A stretch of 31,660 bases of DNA, taken from assembly GCA_019648995.1 (NCBI GenBank), contig BLXT01000588.1, positions 3,669,288 through 3,700,947 of the forward strand, in the 5' to 3' direction. Under the pieces are notes generated by a model that ran no database searches, had not been told where the DNA came from, and saw only the letters and a list, made by a program, of their open reading frames with translations. Origin of the DNA: Plakobranchus ocellatus (Eukaryota > Mollusca > Gastropoda > Plakobranchidae). Position 1 is the first letter of the stretch; each line of letters opens with the position of its first letter. Position numbers and translations under genes: made by a program. Shown one piece after another: positions 1 to 9,801 of this stretch.

Positions 1-1918
1 GATAAACAAAGAAATACTCGATTTAATGGAAGAAAGGCGCAAATAAAAAAATGTAGAAGCCAAATACAAAGACCTAAACAGAAAAATCAAAATAAAATGT
101 AATGCGGCGAAAGAAGAATGGATTAATCAACAATGTCAGGAAATAGAGCAAAAGCTAAATATACACAGCAAATTCATGCATGCTAAAATTAAGGACGTCA
201 GTGGTAAGAAAATCAAATGCAGTAGCCCTGGCTGCATCAAATCAAAAGATGGAACAATGGTCAATGGAAAAGAAGGAAATACGAAACAGTTGGTCAGAAT
301 ATGTTGAAGATCTTTTTAAAGATGATAGGTGCAAAAAAACCCAAAATAAAAAAAAAAAAAAAAAAAAAAACATAGAAGGTCCAAATATCGTCAAAGAAGA
401 GGTAGAGGCAGCAATAAAGAAAATGAAAAATGGAAAAGCCACAGGAGCAGATAATATACCAGTAGAAATAATTAAAGCATTAGATAATTTAGGAATAGAT
501 CTGACGACAAAACTTCTTAATGCAATATACGATAGTGGTACAATTCCAGAGGATCTTTGTAAATCTGCTTTTATAGTACTGCCTAAAACACCAGGGGCAA
601 GAGAATGTCAACTTCATAGAACAATCAGTTTAATGAGCCATTTTACAAAAAAATCCTGTTACGCGTTTTGATGCATAGAATGCGCAGGAGTCTAAGACCA
701 GAAGTATCTCCAAATCAGTTTGGCTTTATGCCTGATAAAGGGATTAGAAATGCAATTTTCACTTTGTCAATGCTTATGGAAAGATGTATAAAAATGCAAA
801 AAGATCTTCACATCTGTTTCATTGATTATTCTATGGCCTTTGTCGAAGAAAAACATGTAGAGTTGTTTCGCATGCTAGAAGAATTATAATAGACATTTAT
901 GGGAACGAATCTGAGCGTAATTAGAAATTTATTTTGGGATCAGACTGCATCTGTAAGAATTGAGGGAAAACATAGCGATTTCAAATCCACCAAAAGAGGT
1001 GTGAGGCAGGGATGTGTAGTGTCTCCTGATCTTTTTATCTATATAGTGAAATAATCTTAAGGAATCTTGATGGTATTTCAGGCTTAAAAAGAAATGAAGA
1101 GAATCTTAATAATCTCAGGTATGCAGATGATACAGTTTTGATAGCAGAATCTGGCAAACAACTCCAAAAACTTCTAGATACTGTAGTTTTGGAGAGCGAA
1201 AGAATGGGCCTATCTTTGAATGTAAAGAAAACGGAATGTATAGTCATCTCAAAGAAATCCTCTAACCCCAAGTGCAATCTGTTAGCAAAGGCGAACAAAT
1301 AAAAAAAAGTTACAAAATTCAAATATCTAGGTTACCTGATAATATCAGATAGCAGATGCACCAGTGAAATAAGTAAAAGAATAGCCATGACCAAAGATAT
1401 ATTCCAAAAAATGAAACTAATACTGGCAAATAGAAACATAGGTATGAAAACCAAAATAAGGGTCATTAAAACATATGTATGGTCAGTACTTTTGTATGGT
1501 TGTGCATGTTGGACAATAAACAAAGAAATAGATAAAAAAAAACTAGAAGCAGTAGAGATGTGGTTTATCAGAAGAATGATGAGGATGTCGTGGACAGAAA
1601 AAAAATCAAATGAATTGGTACTGAAAGAGGCTAATCTCGAGCAGTCACTAATTAAAACCATAAGACAGAGGCAACTACAGTTTTTAGGCCATATTTGCCG
1701 ACAAAAGGGTTTATAACACTTCGCAATCACTGGAAAGATTAAAGGCAAACGCAGTAGAGGTAGACAAAGAATAACTTTTATTGAAAATCTTAAGTCAAGT
1801 CATGGGCAATAGGCAAGGGTAGCAATAACAACCTTATGAGGTTAACTGAGGATAGGTTTGAGTGGAGGAACATGATTGCCAATGTCTGTTCCAGACATGG
1901 TACCCGATGATGATGATG

Positions 1919-1920
<2 letters not shown>
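1..1920 (+). mobile_element. Non-LTR retrotransposon (LINE), copy A, decayed
   Basis: This copy starts at the window edge, in the linker between endonuclease and reverse transcriptase, so its 5' part cannot be judged. It runs through the RT domain and a C-terminal domain to a GAT trinucleotide tail (1906-1920) that merges into an (AT)n tract. A short tandem-repeat tail instead of poly(A) is a habit of RTE-type and related LINEs. The protein layout (RT, then YGxxxW, then a W-containing helix, then LGHxxR, with no RNase H seen) also fits that broad group, but I cannot name the clade firmly. Copy B at 3450-4935 is a more diverged relative in the same orientation. Confidence 0.88.
180..1716 (+). 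pseudogene. Broken reverse transcriptase ORF of LINE copy A
   Basis: RT motifs appear in order but in shifting frames. KNGKATGADNIPVEII is encoded near 427-474. A degraded RTISLMSH motif follows at about 621-644. QFGFMPDKG is near 716 and the motif A stretch CFIDYSMAF near 815-841. RQGCVVSP lies near 1004-1027. The catalytic YADD is intact at 1120-1131 and YLGYLI is near 1324. The C-terminal YGCACW and FLGHICR motifs fall within 1387-1716. Breaks include a frameshift in an A-run near 648-654, in-frame stops at 887-892, a frameshift near 1041 and a stop near 1300. It cannot make a functional polymerase as it stands. An A-run at 350-370 encodes a lysine tract, probably by slippage. Confidence 0.85.
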
Positions 1921-2002
<82 letters not shown>

Positions 2003-2028
2003 CATGTATATATATATATATCATATAT
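1906..2028. repeat. (GAT)n to (AT)n microsatellite at the LINE tail
   Basis: A short GAT run passes into about 78 bp of perfect AT dinucleotide (1922-1999) and then imperfect AT/GT steps. Open frames across it are low-complexity Tyr-Ile repeats and not genes. The tract probably grew from the element's own 3' tail. Confidence 0.93.
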
Positions 2029-2153
2029 ACAATCTACAATATACAATACTATATATTTTTTTAAAATATACGTTAAATTGTTTCACTTTCAGGCTATTTT
2101 TGCAATGAGAAAACATTTATTATACCTGTACCCATGTGTGTATTATATATAGA

Positions 2154-2215
2154 CACTCCGATGCGCCTTGATGCGAAGAGCGCGAGTGACCTCGCTCAGA
2201 ATCAATGTCCCCACA
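2154..2215 (+). repeat. Direct repeat, copy 1 of 2 (~60 bp)
   Basis: This GC-richer block starts CACTCCGATGCGCC and ends CAGAATCAATGTCCCCAC. It matches 3056-3117 almost base for base, with a cluster of changes in the middle, at a spacing of 902 bp. The two copies bracket the LTR-like block at 2206-3037. Confidence 0.85.
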
Positions 2216-3037
2216 AACTTTCCTTTTTTTTTTTTTTTTTTTTTCACCTGAGGCTCGCTTTACTTTCTTGAATCACCCCATCCTTAAGCCGGCCTACCAA
2301 ATCTTTAAGTTTAACCTTCTTAAACTTCACCTTTTCAGTTATTACGACCTCAAGATTGAAGCGGTGAGAAATGATGAGGAAGGTGGAGGGCCGGGAAGCA
2401 TATTAGGTTCTTCCACCGAGAGAGAAAAATGTAATCTGAAGGTGGGGTTGGGAGGAAGGGCTCGTCCGATGAAAAAGGAGGGCCTCTCAAATTTCACAGG
2501 GGCACAAAACGATCGAATCTCATATTTTTACTATTAGTTCATTGCTTTTTATTGCTTTTACTATAGAGCGTGCGCTCGGTTATTGGTTTTTGTTCTGATG
2601 TCAAGGAACTGAAAGCCGGAGAATGCTTGTTCTATTTTCCCTTGGGCGCGAAGAATGGAACATTCCTACAGCCATTTTTGTGGCCAATGTGATGCGCTGC
2701 TTGCTTCGACTTCTTAAGGTTTGGTCTTTAAAGAACTGGCAATTAGCAAACGTGAGGGCTAAAATCGTTTCTTGGATTTGGAACAAAATTGCCTTCGGAC
2801 TCACTATAATTCTTAGTCTTGTCTTGTATTACTACTACTATGTACTAGCGAAGAAAAGCTTCCTACTGGCTGCGCCGTCTTTGAGGAACGCTTGATGCGA
2901 CCACTCTTGCTACACATAGTTGATTTCTGTCACCTGTCCTTTCCGTGACAGTAGCCTTGGCGCTAATTACAAGCAGCGCATCGGGAGCGATATGCATGAT
3001 CTGTTGCGGCTTCGACCTGTCAAAGCTCAAAATTACA
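2206..3037 (+). mobile_element. Possible solo LTR or LTR remnant
   Basis: The block can be read as TGTCCCC at 2206 to AAATTACA at 3037, i.e. TG...CA ends. It is followed at once by a tRNA-Leu-like primer binding site. It has features compatible with an LTR: a T-rich 5' part with a 20-nt T-run, an ACTATAATTC box near 2804 and a GAAAAGCTTCC stretch near 2855. No gag, pol or second full LTR is present, and no target-site duplication was found. The small open frame at 2623-2895 has a hydrophobic middle but no family I recognise. A unit of a tandem repeat is an alternative reading. Confidence 0.35.
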
Positions 3038-3054
3038 TGGTGTCAGATTTGACC
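3038..3054 (+). other. Primer-binding-site-like sequence (tRNA-Leu type)
   Basis: TGGTGTCAGATTTGACC directly follows the ACA end of the LTR-like block. TGGTGTCAG is the usual start of a primer binding site for tRNA-Leu in LTR retrotransposons; beyond nine bases the match weakens. Confidence 0.35.
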
Positions 3055-3055
3055 A

Positions 3056-3117
3056 CACTCCGATGCGCCTAGATGAGCAGAGCGCGAGGGACCTCGCTCA
3101 GAATCAATGTCCCCACC
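3056..3117 (+). repeat. Direct repeat, copy 2 of 2 (~60 bp)
   Basis: This is the partner of 2154-2215. It begins 18 bp after the ACA end of the LTR-like block, and the homology stops soon after TGTCCCCAC. The following sequence, 3118-3450, is AT-rich with a small hairpin (CACCAT/ATGGTG near 3161-3178) and an A-run at 3369-3381, and holds nothing else I can name. Confidence 0.85.
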
Positions 3118-3449
3118 ATCTTTTCCGAGCAACTGATATTACTATTGATTAATGACACCACCATTTATCGATGGTGCAAGGATTATTGTTCGTCCACATT
3201 ATCTCACAAATATGAGAATATGCATTTATTAATTTAAAAAAAATTAGGAAGGCAAGAGGAAACCAATTATGTAATTTCCCAAGCGCAATGTTTCAAACCT
3301 TTACAACGATCTCACTTGAAACATTCGGATCCTAATCCCTCGTTCAGCAGAAATAGCCACATGCGGCCAAAAAAAAAAAAAATCAAACAAGTATTAAAGA
3401 GAAACAGCAAGGCATGTGCGCACACTGCACCAACAAGGTAAGTAAGATT

Positions 3450-4935
3450 ATAGGTAATCAAGAAATTAGCAGAAGGGGTAAAGGCAGCAGTAAAAAAAAA
3501 GTGAATTTGGGAAAAGCCACATGACCAGATAACAGACTAACATAGAAATAATAACAGCATTCAATAACTAAGTAATAGATCTAACATGCAAATTCCAAAT
3601 ATTAAATATGACATGTTCAATCCCAGAAGATATTTGTAAATCCGTTTTTATAGTACTGCCTAGAACACGAGAGGCAACATATTGTGAACTTCATGGAACA
3701 ATCAGTTTAATGAGCCATAGTAAAAAAATTCTGTTGCATATTTTGATGCTTAGAATGCGGAAGAGTCGAAGACCAGAAATAGCCACAAAAAAGTTTATGC
3801 CTGGTAAAGGGACCAGAAACGCAATAATCACTTTGCCAATGCTTATAGAAAGATGTATAGAAATGTAAAAACAAGACATCCATACTGCTTCCTTGAATAT
3901 TCTTAGGTATAAGTAAAACACGAAGAGCTGTTACCCATGCTAGAAAAATTAGACATTGATAGTAAATATTTGAGAGTAATTATAAACCTACACTGGGATC
4001 AAACTGCATCTGTGAGAATTGAAAGAGAACATAGTCATTTCAAATCCATTAAAAAAATGTGTAGCGCATAGATGTATAATGTTTCCTAACCTGCATAACT
4101 TTTAGTGAAATAATTGTAAGGAACTAGAGGATATTTCTAACTTAAATATAATATTAAAAAAAAAAAAATTCATAATAATCTCAGTTAAGCACATGAAACA
4201 GTTTTAATAGTAGAATCTGGTAAACAACCGCAAACAATTTTAGACACTATCGTTTTAGAGAGCGAAAGAATGAATGTGAAAAAAAAAAAACCCAACAAAA
4301 AACGGAATGCATGGTCACCACAAACATTCTCGTTAGCAAAGAAAAAAGAACAACATGTTACAAAATTCGAATATCTTAACACCTGATAATATCAGATAGT
4401 GGGTGCACAAGTGAAAGATTAGCCAAGGCCAAAGAAAATAAAAAATAAATGAAATCGGTACTGACAAACAGAAATATAAATGTAGAAACCAAATTAAGAA
4501 TAATGAAAACATTCATGGTCAGGCCCACAGTATAATGAACGTGAGTGTTGGACAATAAACAAGTAAACAGAGAGAAAACTGTAAGCAGTAGAGATATGGT
4601 TTGTAAAAATGATGAAGATATCGAACCCAGAAAAAAGTCCAATGAACTGGTCCTGAAAGAGTTAAGTTGAGCGATCAGTAATCAAAACCATAAGACGAGA
4701 GTAACTATAGGATAGGGACATTAATTAGCCGGCACAAGGGTTTAGAACATTTAGCAATCTCTGGTAAGTTGAAGGCTAACGCAATAGGAATAAACTGTCA
4801 ATAAACTTGGCTGAATTTCTTAACTCATGGACAATAGGTAATGGTAATTTGATAGCAATATCAACTTTATAAAGTTAACCATGAACAGGCTTGAGCTGAG
4901 GAACATAATCGCCCATATCTGCTCCATACATGGCA
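3450..4935 (+). mobile_element. Non-LTR retrotransposon (LINE), copy B, heavily decayed
   Basis: This copy is alignable by eye to copy A from its GGAAAAGCCACA block (A: 433-444; B: about 3511-3522) to the last residues before the tail. The longest open stretch, 3608-3868, keeps CKSVFIVLPRT, the TISLMSH motif and the RNAIITLPMLIERC segment. The site that should encode YADD (near 4184-4197) reads stop-AHET, so the polymerase centre is lost. Many A-runs, stops and indels occur throughout. The end lacks copy A's GAT tail and reads CATGGCACCACAACGAC. The higher decay suggests an older insertion or a different subfamily. Confidence 0.85.
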
Positions 4936-5058
4936 CCACAACGACACTGGGGCCCAATATCTCACTATTTGTCTATTGCACACTTTTTGAAAACTAATTT
5001 CTAAGTAAAATAATTTCACTGAATACAAATGTAACGTGTTTTTCCCCCTTCTTTTGAA

Positions 5059-5062
5059 NNNN
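5059..5062. other. Assembly gap (4 N)
   Basis: Four undetermined bases sit directly before an A-rich/CA-rich simple repeat. They look like a gap or an unresolved homopolymer. Confidence 0.99.
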
Positions 5063-5109
5063 AAAAAAAAAAAACAAACAAAAAAACAAACAAACACACA
5101 CACACACAA
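5063..5109. repeat. A-rich and (CAAA)n/(CA)n simple repeat
   Basis: Poly-A passes into AAAC/AAAAC steps and then a short CA run, next to the 4-N gap. The length in the assembly may be unreliable. The open frame reading the opposite strand here is low-complexity and spans the gap. Confidence 0.9.
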
Positions 5110-5344
5110 AAAGAATTAGAACGAATTGCCTCCCTTCCTCACCATTGTAATTCTGGGCTTACATTTTCTAAACAAGGCCGTATGGAGAAGGCTGTGGCTA
5201 GAGTTATACATGTATAGCCGTACACAGAAAAATACTTTTAGTGTTTAAAATTTCTCATTACTTTTATTTACTTTTACATATACATTTCAAATTGGTCAGT
5301 TGATTTTATTAAGAATTAAAAATGTTATATATTCTTATAAAATG

Positions 5345-6260
5345 CTGTTTAATCTGGTACGAACTTGTCTTTAATGCCCAACAATAATCCACCATTGTAT
5401 GAACATCTCAGAGACTTGTGATATCTCTCCTCTGTGACTTTGATGTCCTGATGAAAGTATTCACCTTGCTCATCATTGAAGCATCCAAAATATTTTAGAT
5501 TGTTCCGGATGGTTGTTAAAATGCATCTTAGTGCTTATGCTGCAACCCAACTCAATCAATGAATCATGTAAATTTTCCTACTTCGTTTCATTTTCAAAAG
5601 CTTTTTCAAGTTTTTGTAGTCTTGTGATCTTGTTTCCTAAGAGCGTTCTCAACAAAAGAAACGAATAGCTTCCAGTCCATGCATCACTGTCCGTTATTGA
5701 TTATGAAAATTTTGGTCCTATTTGAGGTCAATCAAATATAGGCCTACCTGCTTTTTTGGTAGCTTACCCAGGGGAATGCTTCACAAATATATATTTAAAG
5801 AGGTCGCCATCAGTAAAGTGTTTTTGCTGATTGTTTCTTAAGGCCCAGCTTATGATTCATTTATATGAAGGGTGGGAAATTTTTTTTGACATTTGGCTAG
5901 AGGTTCATTAAATTTTTTTTTTCACCATCAAGCTCTCTCGATCTGACCATTCCTTCTGTAACCAATGTCTTGTACTTCATTATTTGGTCCTACCCTATTA
6001 GAGGAGATAAAGCAATGGAATTTAATATACCGGGTACCAACCTCGTTGACCTAGCAAATTCATCATTTTGTGATCAACACAGCTGGTGATCACATTGTAT
6101 TTGGATATGTTCATGTTTCTCTTTCGGATGGACAGGTGTAACACTAGCAGTAGCACCAAAATGTTAGATGTACTTGTGTTCAGCAAAGCACGCTTCAAAA
6201 TGGGGTAGGGAGAGTGAGAGGGGCATCATAATATCAGTGGTGATCAAAATGCTGGTTTCA
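5345..6260 (-). pseudogene. Decayed copy of a dispersed invertebrate gene family (DEQGExFHQDI signature)
   Basis: Read on the minus strand, fragments of one protein appear in order across several frames. HPKEKHEHIQIQCD lies near 6120, then LLGQRGWYPVY near 6030, HWLQKEWSDRE near 5950 and HKLGLKKQ near 5850. AWTGSYSFLLLRTLLGNK is near 5640, LIELGCSISTKMHFNNH near 5540 and FNDEQGEYFHQDIKVTEERY near 5433-5480. I recognise this order from a repetitive family common in arthropod, cnidarian and other invertebrate genomes, usually annotated as uncharacterised and probably spread by transposition. Stops and frameshifts are frequent, so it is dead. No terminal repeats of a carrier element were found next to it. 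Confidence 0.72.
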
Positions 6261-6473
6261 GGGATAGGATTGTTGGTGCTGAAACATTGAAAGAGGCTAC
6301 TGTGTCGTCGATATGCAGTACACTCCACATTTGCATTTTAGCTTTGCCGGTTTTCTCGTCATACCGGCTTGAGCGTATGCGTAGGCCCCCACTGAAGGCG
6401 ACGCGGTTTGTATTGCTCGACAAGATGGACTGATGTCGCGGTTAGCGTAGGCCCACACTGGAAGCAGCAGTTC

Positions 6474-6655
6474 ACGGATAAGGGAAAGGGGGTGCCATTA
6501 CGTAACCACGCATAATTCTACTGACCGTTGCCGCGCGAAACACGAGGCCAGTCTTGTTACGCAAATTATCAGGCTAACTTGTAGCGCACAGTAATTGCGA
6601 CATCAGTCCTTCAAGTTAGCCAAGACAAGTCGCGTCGCCTCTAGTGTAGGCCTAC
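6474..6655 (+). repeat. Left inverted arm of the foldback element
   Basis: This arm pairs with 6811-7020 with small indels. It runs from GGATAAGGG to GTGTAGGCCTAC, with a loop of roughly 150 bp between arms that itself contains a further copy of the subrepeat (6750-6809). Confidence 0.75.
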
Positions 6656-6810
6656 ATTAACTTGTCGGGCTTTAAAAGCAGCTGTTATTGCTGCATTTGC
6701 GACAATGACCCGCTCTCTACTTCGAAAAATGTCGCATAGAACCTGAAGGGTCGGCCCACACTGGAAGCGACGCGACTTGTCAAGCTAACTTGAAGGACTG
6801 ATGTCAGTTA

Positions 6811-7020
6811 GCGTAGAACCACACTGAAAGCGACGCGACTTGTAATAGCCAACGAGATGGACTGATGTTGCAGTTACTGTGCTCTACCCAAGTTCTACAA
6901 GTTGGCCTGATTGATAATTTGCGTAACAAGACTGGCCTCGTGGTTCGCGCGGCAACGGCCAATAGAAATAGAATTACGCGTGGTCACTTAATGGCACCCC
7001 ACTTTCTCTTAGTCTTATCC
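6811..7020 (-). repeat. Right inverted arm of the foldback element
   Basis: This is the inverted counterpart of 6474-6655, ending CTTATCC at 7014-7020. The open frame 6865-7053 reads through the arm and is not a gene. Confidence 0.75.
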
Positions 7021-7199
7021 AACAGAGCCACTGACGTAAGACCAGGCTGTTAAACACAAAGGATAGCTCCGACTTTTCGACAAGATGAAAGTCGCAGCCG
7101 ACTTGGTGTGCTCTCGCACCAAAGAAACAGAATATTTTCAAACGTATTGTTGGATGCGAGAACTACTGCCTCCAGTGTGGGCTCTCCGGAAGACTTACA

Positions 7200-8017
7200 T
7201 GCATCATACATGTACTGAGTTCTTAAATTGAAAACGATGGGGATCATACAGACCCTTTGGACATGTAATAACTAATAGTATTACAGGAGACACCTGGGAC
7301 TTATGGGCCGCTCTGTAGTTAGTACACATGTACTAGAAAAACAAAAAGAAGACTTGATAAGTACTACTAACGATGCCATAGTGAAAATGTGTTACCTCAA
7401 ATCTACCAGAATTATATTGTCAATGCTCATGCAGCCTATGGTGATTTTTCCAGAAACCATCATATCTTATTTTTAAAATCTAAAGCAAAGATTCTGTGGA
7501 ATTGAGTCTACGTACATTAGGATTTAGGCTTGAGGACATGATGAGTGTAGCAAATTGCAATTAAAAAAAAAATAAATAAAAAAAAAGGACACTCATGCAC
7601 GGTTAAATAGTGCAGACCATACTAAATTGATATATGTATATTACTCCTAAATATGTCCTAAAAATTATGGTTACCTCCGTCTCGCTCTCAATCACATGGT
7701 TTTATTTAATGATCGCTCAAGATTTCTCCCGTACTGATACAATGGACTATCTTTTTCTTTATAATAACCTCATCATTCTTCAGAAACCTTATCTCTACTT
7801 TTCCCAGTTTACTCTGGTTCCTTAACGTTTAATATTCACAAACCATTATATTTGTATTATCAATATCATGTAATGATATGACCATGCATAATTTACACAT
7901 GTTTTCAATACCCTTAAGGTTGACATTATTTACAGTTTACACAACCTGTTGTATTGATAAACCAAATGGGCTAGTTTTCATTGTTAATGTTAGCAAAACC
8001 TTTTTTTTTTTTTTCTT
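7200..8017. other. AT-rich intergenic stretch, nothing recognised
   Basis: I see only A/T runs (for example 7562-7587) and short chance frames. No exon, RNA gene or element end could be supported. Confidence 0.6.
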
Positions 8018-8120
8018 TTAAGATCTCCAGAAGTATGTGACTTGTGAAGGAAGACAACATATTCATAATTCAACACCAAAACACAATGGAAACAAGCCTA
8101 TTTAATTTCAATTAACAGAT
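8018..8120 (+). repeat. ~100-bp direct repeat, copy 1
   Basis: The block begins TTTAAGATCTCCAGAAG and includes GTGACTTGTGA and AACACCAAAACACAATGGAA. It recurs at 8282-8385 with a few changes and a short deletion. Confidence 0.85.
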
Positions 8121-8281
8121 CCCCAATATTCAATTTCAACACTCCGTTCATATACTTGAGTGGATTTCTTGAATTTTCAAGTAAAACGTATTGAGTGGTT
8201 AATTACTGGAAATATTTACAGTTTTACTTTGTATACGTAGTTGCTCGAAATGTATTGCGGGTTTCTTTTAAATGTATACTA

Positions 8282-8385
8282 TTAAGATCTCCAGAAGAAT
8301 GTGACTTGTGAGGGAAGAGGCATTATACTTAACACCAAAACACAATGGAAACTAGCCTACTTTAAAATTAAGACTACTAACAGAT
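8282..8385 (+). repeat. ~100-bp direct repeat, copy 2
   Basis: This is the second copy, offset about 264 bp from the first. The sequence from 8386 to 9389 is AT-rich without a recognisable element. A 102-codon minus-strand frame at 8352-8660 overlaps this copy and has no features I recognise. Confidence 0.85.
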
Positions 8386-9389
8386 GCAATTTCTGAGGTG
8401 TACAGGAAGATTTTTTTCCCAATACTATCGTTTTCAATAAAAAAATTTAATACAGGTATTATTTTCCTATTATTAAGAATGTTACTACGAATCAATAGGA
8501 TTTCTGTAACATACTTAAATAGCTCATGAAATTGTTCTATTGGGTTCACTATGTAGTATGTTACCCCAGGTGTTTTAGTTGGCAGTGCTACAAAAAATTG
8601 ATAAACAAAGATCATCCTTTGGGATAAGATAAAAGTGTAAAATGTTTTTGCCGAATCCATTGTAGCAAAATATTAGCTTGGGCCGATTGATTTTTGCTCA
8701 AGAAGATATTGCCAGAGATCCTACAAATAGTTTGTGGATAATTCGATTTATAATAATATATATATCCTAATCACTGATGGCACCAAACTTATTTGCTTGA
8801 AGCCAGTTGGAACCTGAAACCTGTTTCTGAGAAGTTTTCAATGGTGAAGATTGAATAGAGCTATAGTATGTTGATATTCTACTCTAGGCCAATTTGTAGG
8901 ATTTTCAACTTTTTTAGGAAAAAAAAAGACCTTACAATTTAGATCGATTTTTTTCCCTCAATCATGTATTAATAATAATACTATTACAATGTATGGGACA
9001 TTACACTCATTCAGTCATTGGAATTGTTTCAAGATAATTTAATTTTTTTTTTTTTGAGTAACAGATGTACATTTCAGGCGTCTCAAATCTCTGGGGTGCC
9101 TTCTTTAAATACAGTACCTGAGTAAAGGAACTCGGAGCCTTGCAGATTTTATGTTAAAAAGGGTGATTTAAAAAAAAAAATCTAATCAATCCGACAGCAA
9201 TTAAATAAATAGGAGTTGAGAATAATATCTATGATTTTATTTGAAACATGAAAGATAATAACAAATCAGATATACACAAAAAAACAACTGCAGTAATGAA
9301 ATATTTTATTTTCATATTGATTTTTATTTGCGAGAACCAAGAAATCGCAGGAACAATAATCAACGTAAAGGTAAAAAACATTTTTAAAG

Positions 9390-9799
9390 GAGTGGAAACC
9401 TCATAATTCGAAGTGCCAGGGAATAGACCAAAAATACTTGAATTATTTAAAGGGGCAAAAGTAAGGGTCAAAGAACACGAACTATTAAACCTACATTCGG
9501 CACCCCCACTTTCCTTCACTCACCCTAGTGTGACCCCCTCACGTTGTCATTAATGGCACTCCTGGAGTATACCAGCTTTGTTAAAACAGCGATTGGCGCC
9601 GTGTTGGGAGTGGTGAGAGGAAAGCAATTTTTTTGGCGATGTGCGCTTCGAATTATGAGAGCCTACTTTCTTTGACTTCGAATAAGAGTTTAACCTAACT
9701 CAACAAAGCCAAATAAGAGGGAAAAAAAACCCCATATCGTAAATACTTCAATGTAGGAGAAATTTGAATAATTGGACTTCGGTTTTGAGATTTTCACTG
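9390..9799. mobile_element. Degenerate pogo-like MITE (candidate)
   Basis: The left end reads AGTGGAAACCTCATAATTCG (9391-9410). The right end, inverted, reads CAGTGAAAATCTCAAAACCG and is followed by TA at 9800-9801. An internal inverted copy of CTCATAATTCGAAG lies at 9649-9663. CAGTG(G) ends with TA duplications are typical of pogo/Tigger-type Tc1-mariner elements. The left TA is not preserved and there is no transposase frame, so this remains a candidate. Confidence 0.5.
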
Positions 9800-9801
9800 T
9801 A

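Larger units (their letters stand above)
6377..7195. mobile_element. GC-rich foldback (non-autonomous DNA) element
   Basis: A left arm (about 6474-6655) and right arm (about 6811-7020) are inverted copies. For example GCCAGTCTTGTTACGCAAAT on the left matches its complement ATTTGCGTAACAAGACTGGC on the right, and GGTGCCATTA pairs with TAATGGCACC. Outside these, GCCCACACTGGAAGCAGCAG at 6450-6469 has an inverted partner at about 7167-7191, a terminal-repeat-like pair. A ~65-bp subrepeat (GTAGGCCCACACTGG...GACGCGACTTG...GACTGATGTCGCGGTTAGC) occurs at least twice on each side. No transposase frame exists and no target duplication was found. CG-rich subterminal repeats resemble several cut-and-paste families, so I do not name one. 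Confidence 0.72.

Noticed and set aside
1790-2152. Tyr-Ile repeat frames on both strands
   Set aside because: They read through the (AT)n microsatellite.
2623-2895. 90-codon plus-strand frame with a hydrophobic stretch, possible membrane protein
   Set aside because: It lies inside the LTR-like block, has no recognised motif and no supported partners.
8352-8660. 102-codon minus-strand frame as a small gene
   Set aside because: AT-rich, begins in unique DNA and ends in the direct repeat, with no motif, splice or element context to support it.
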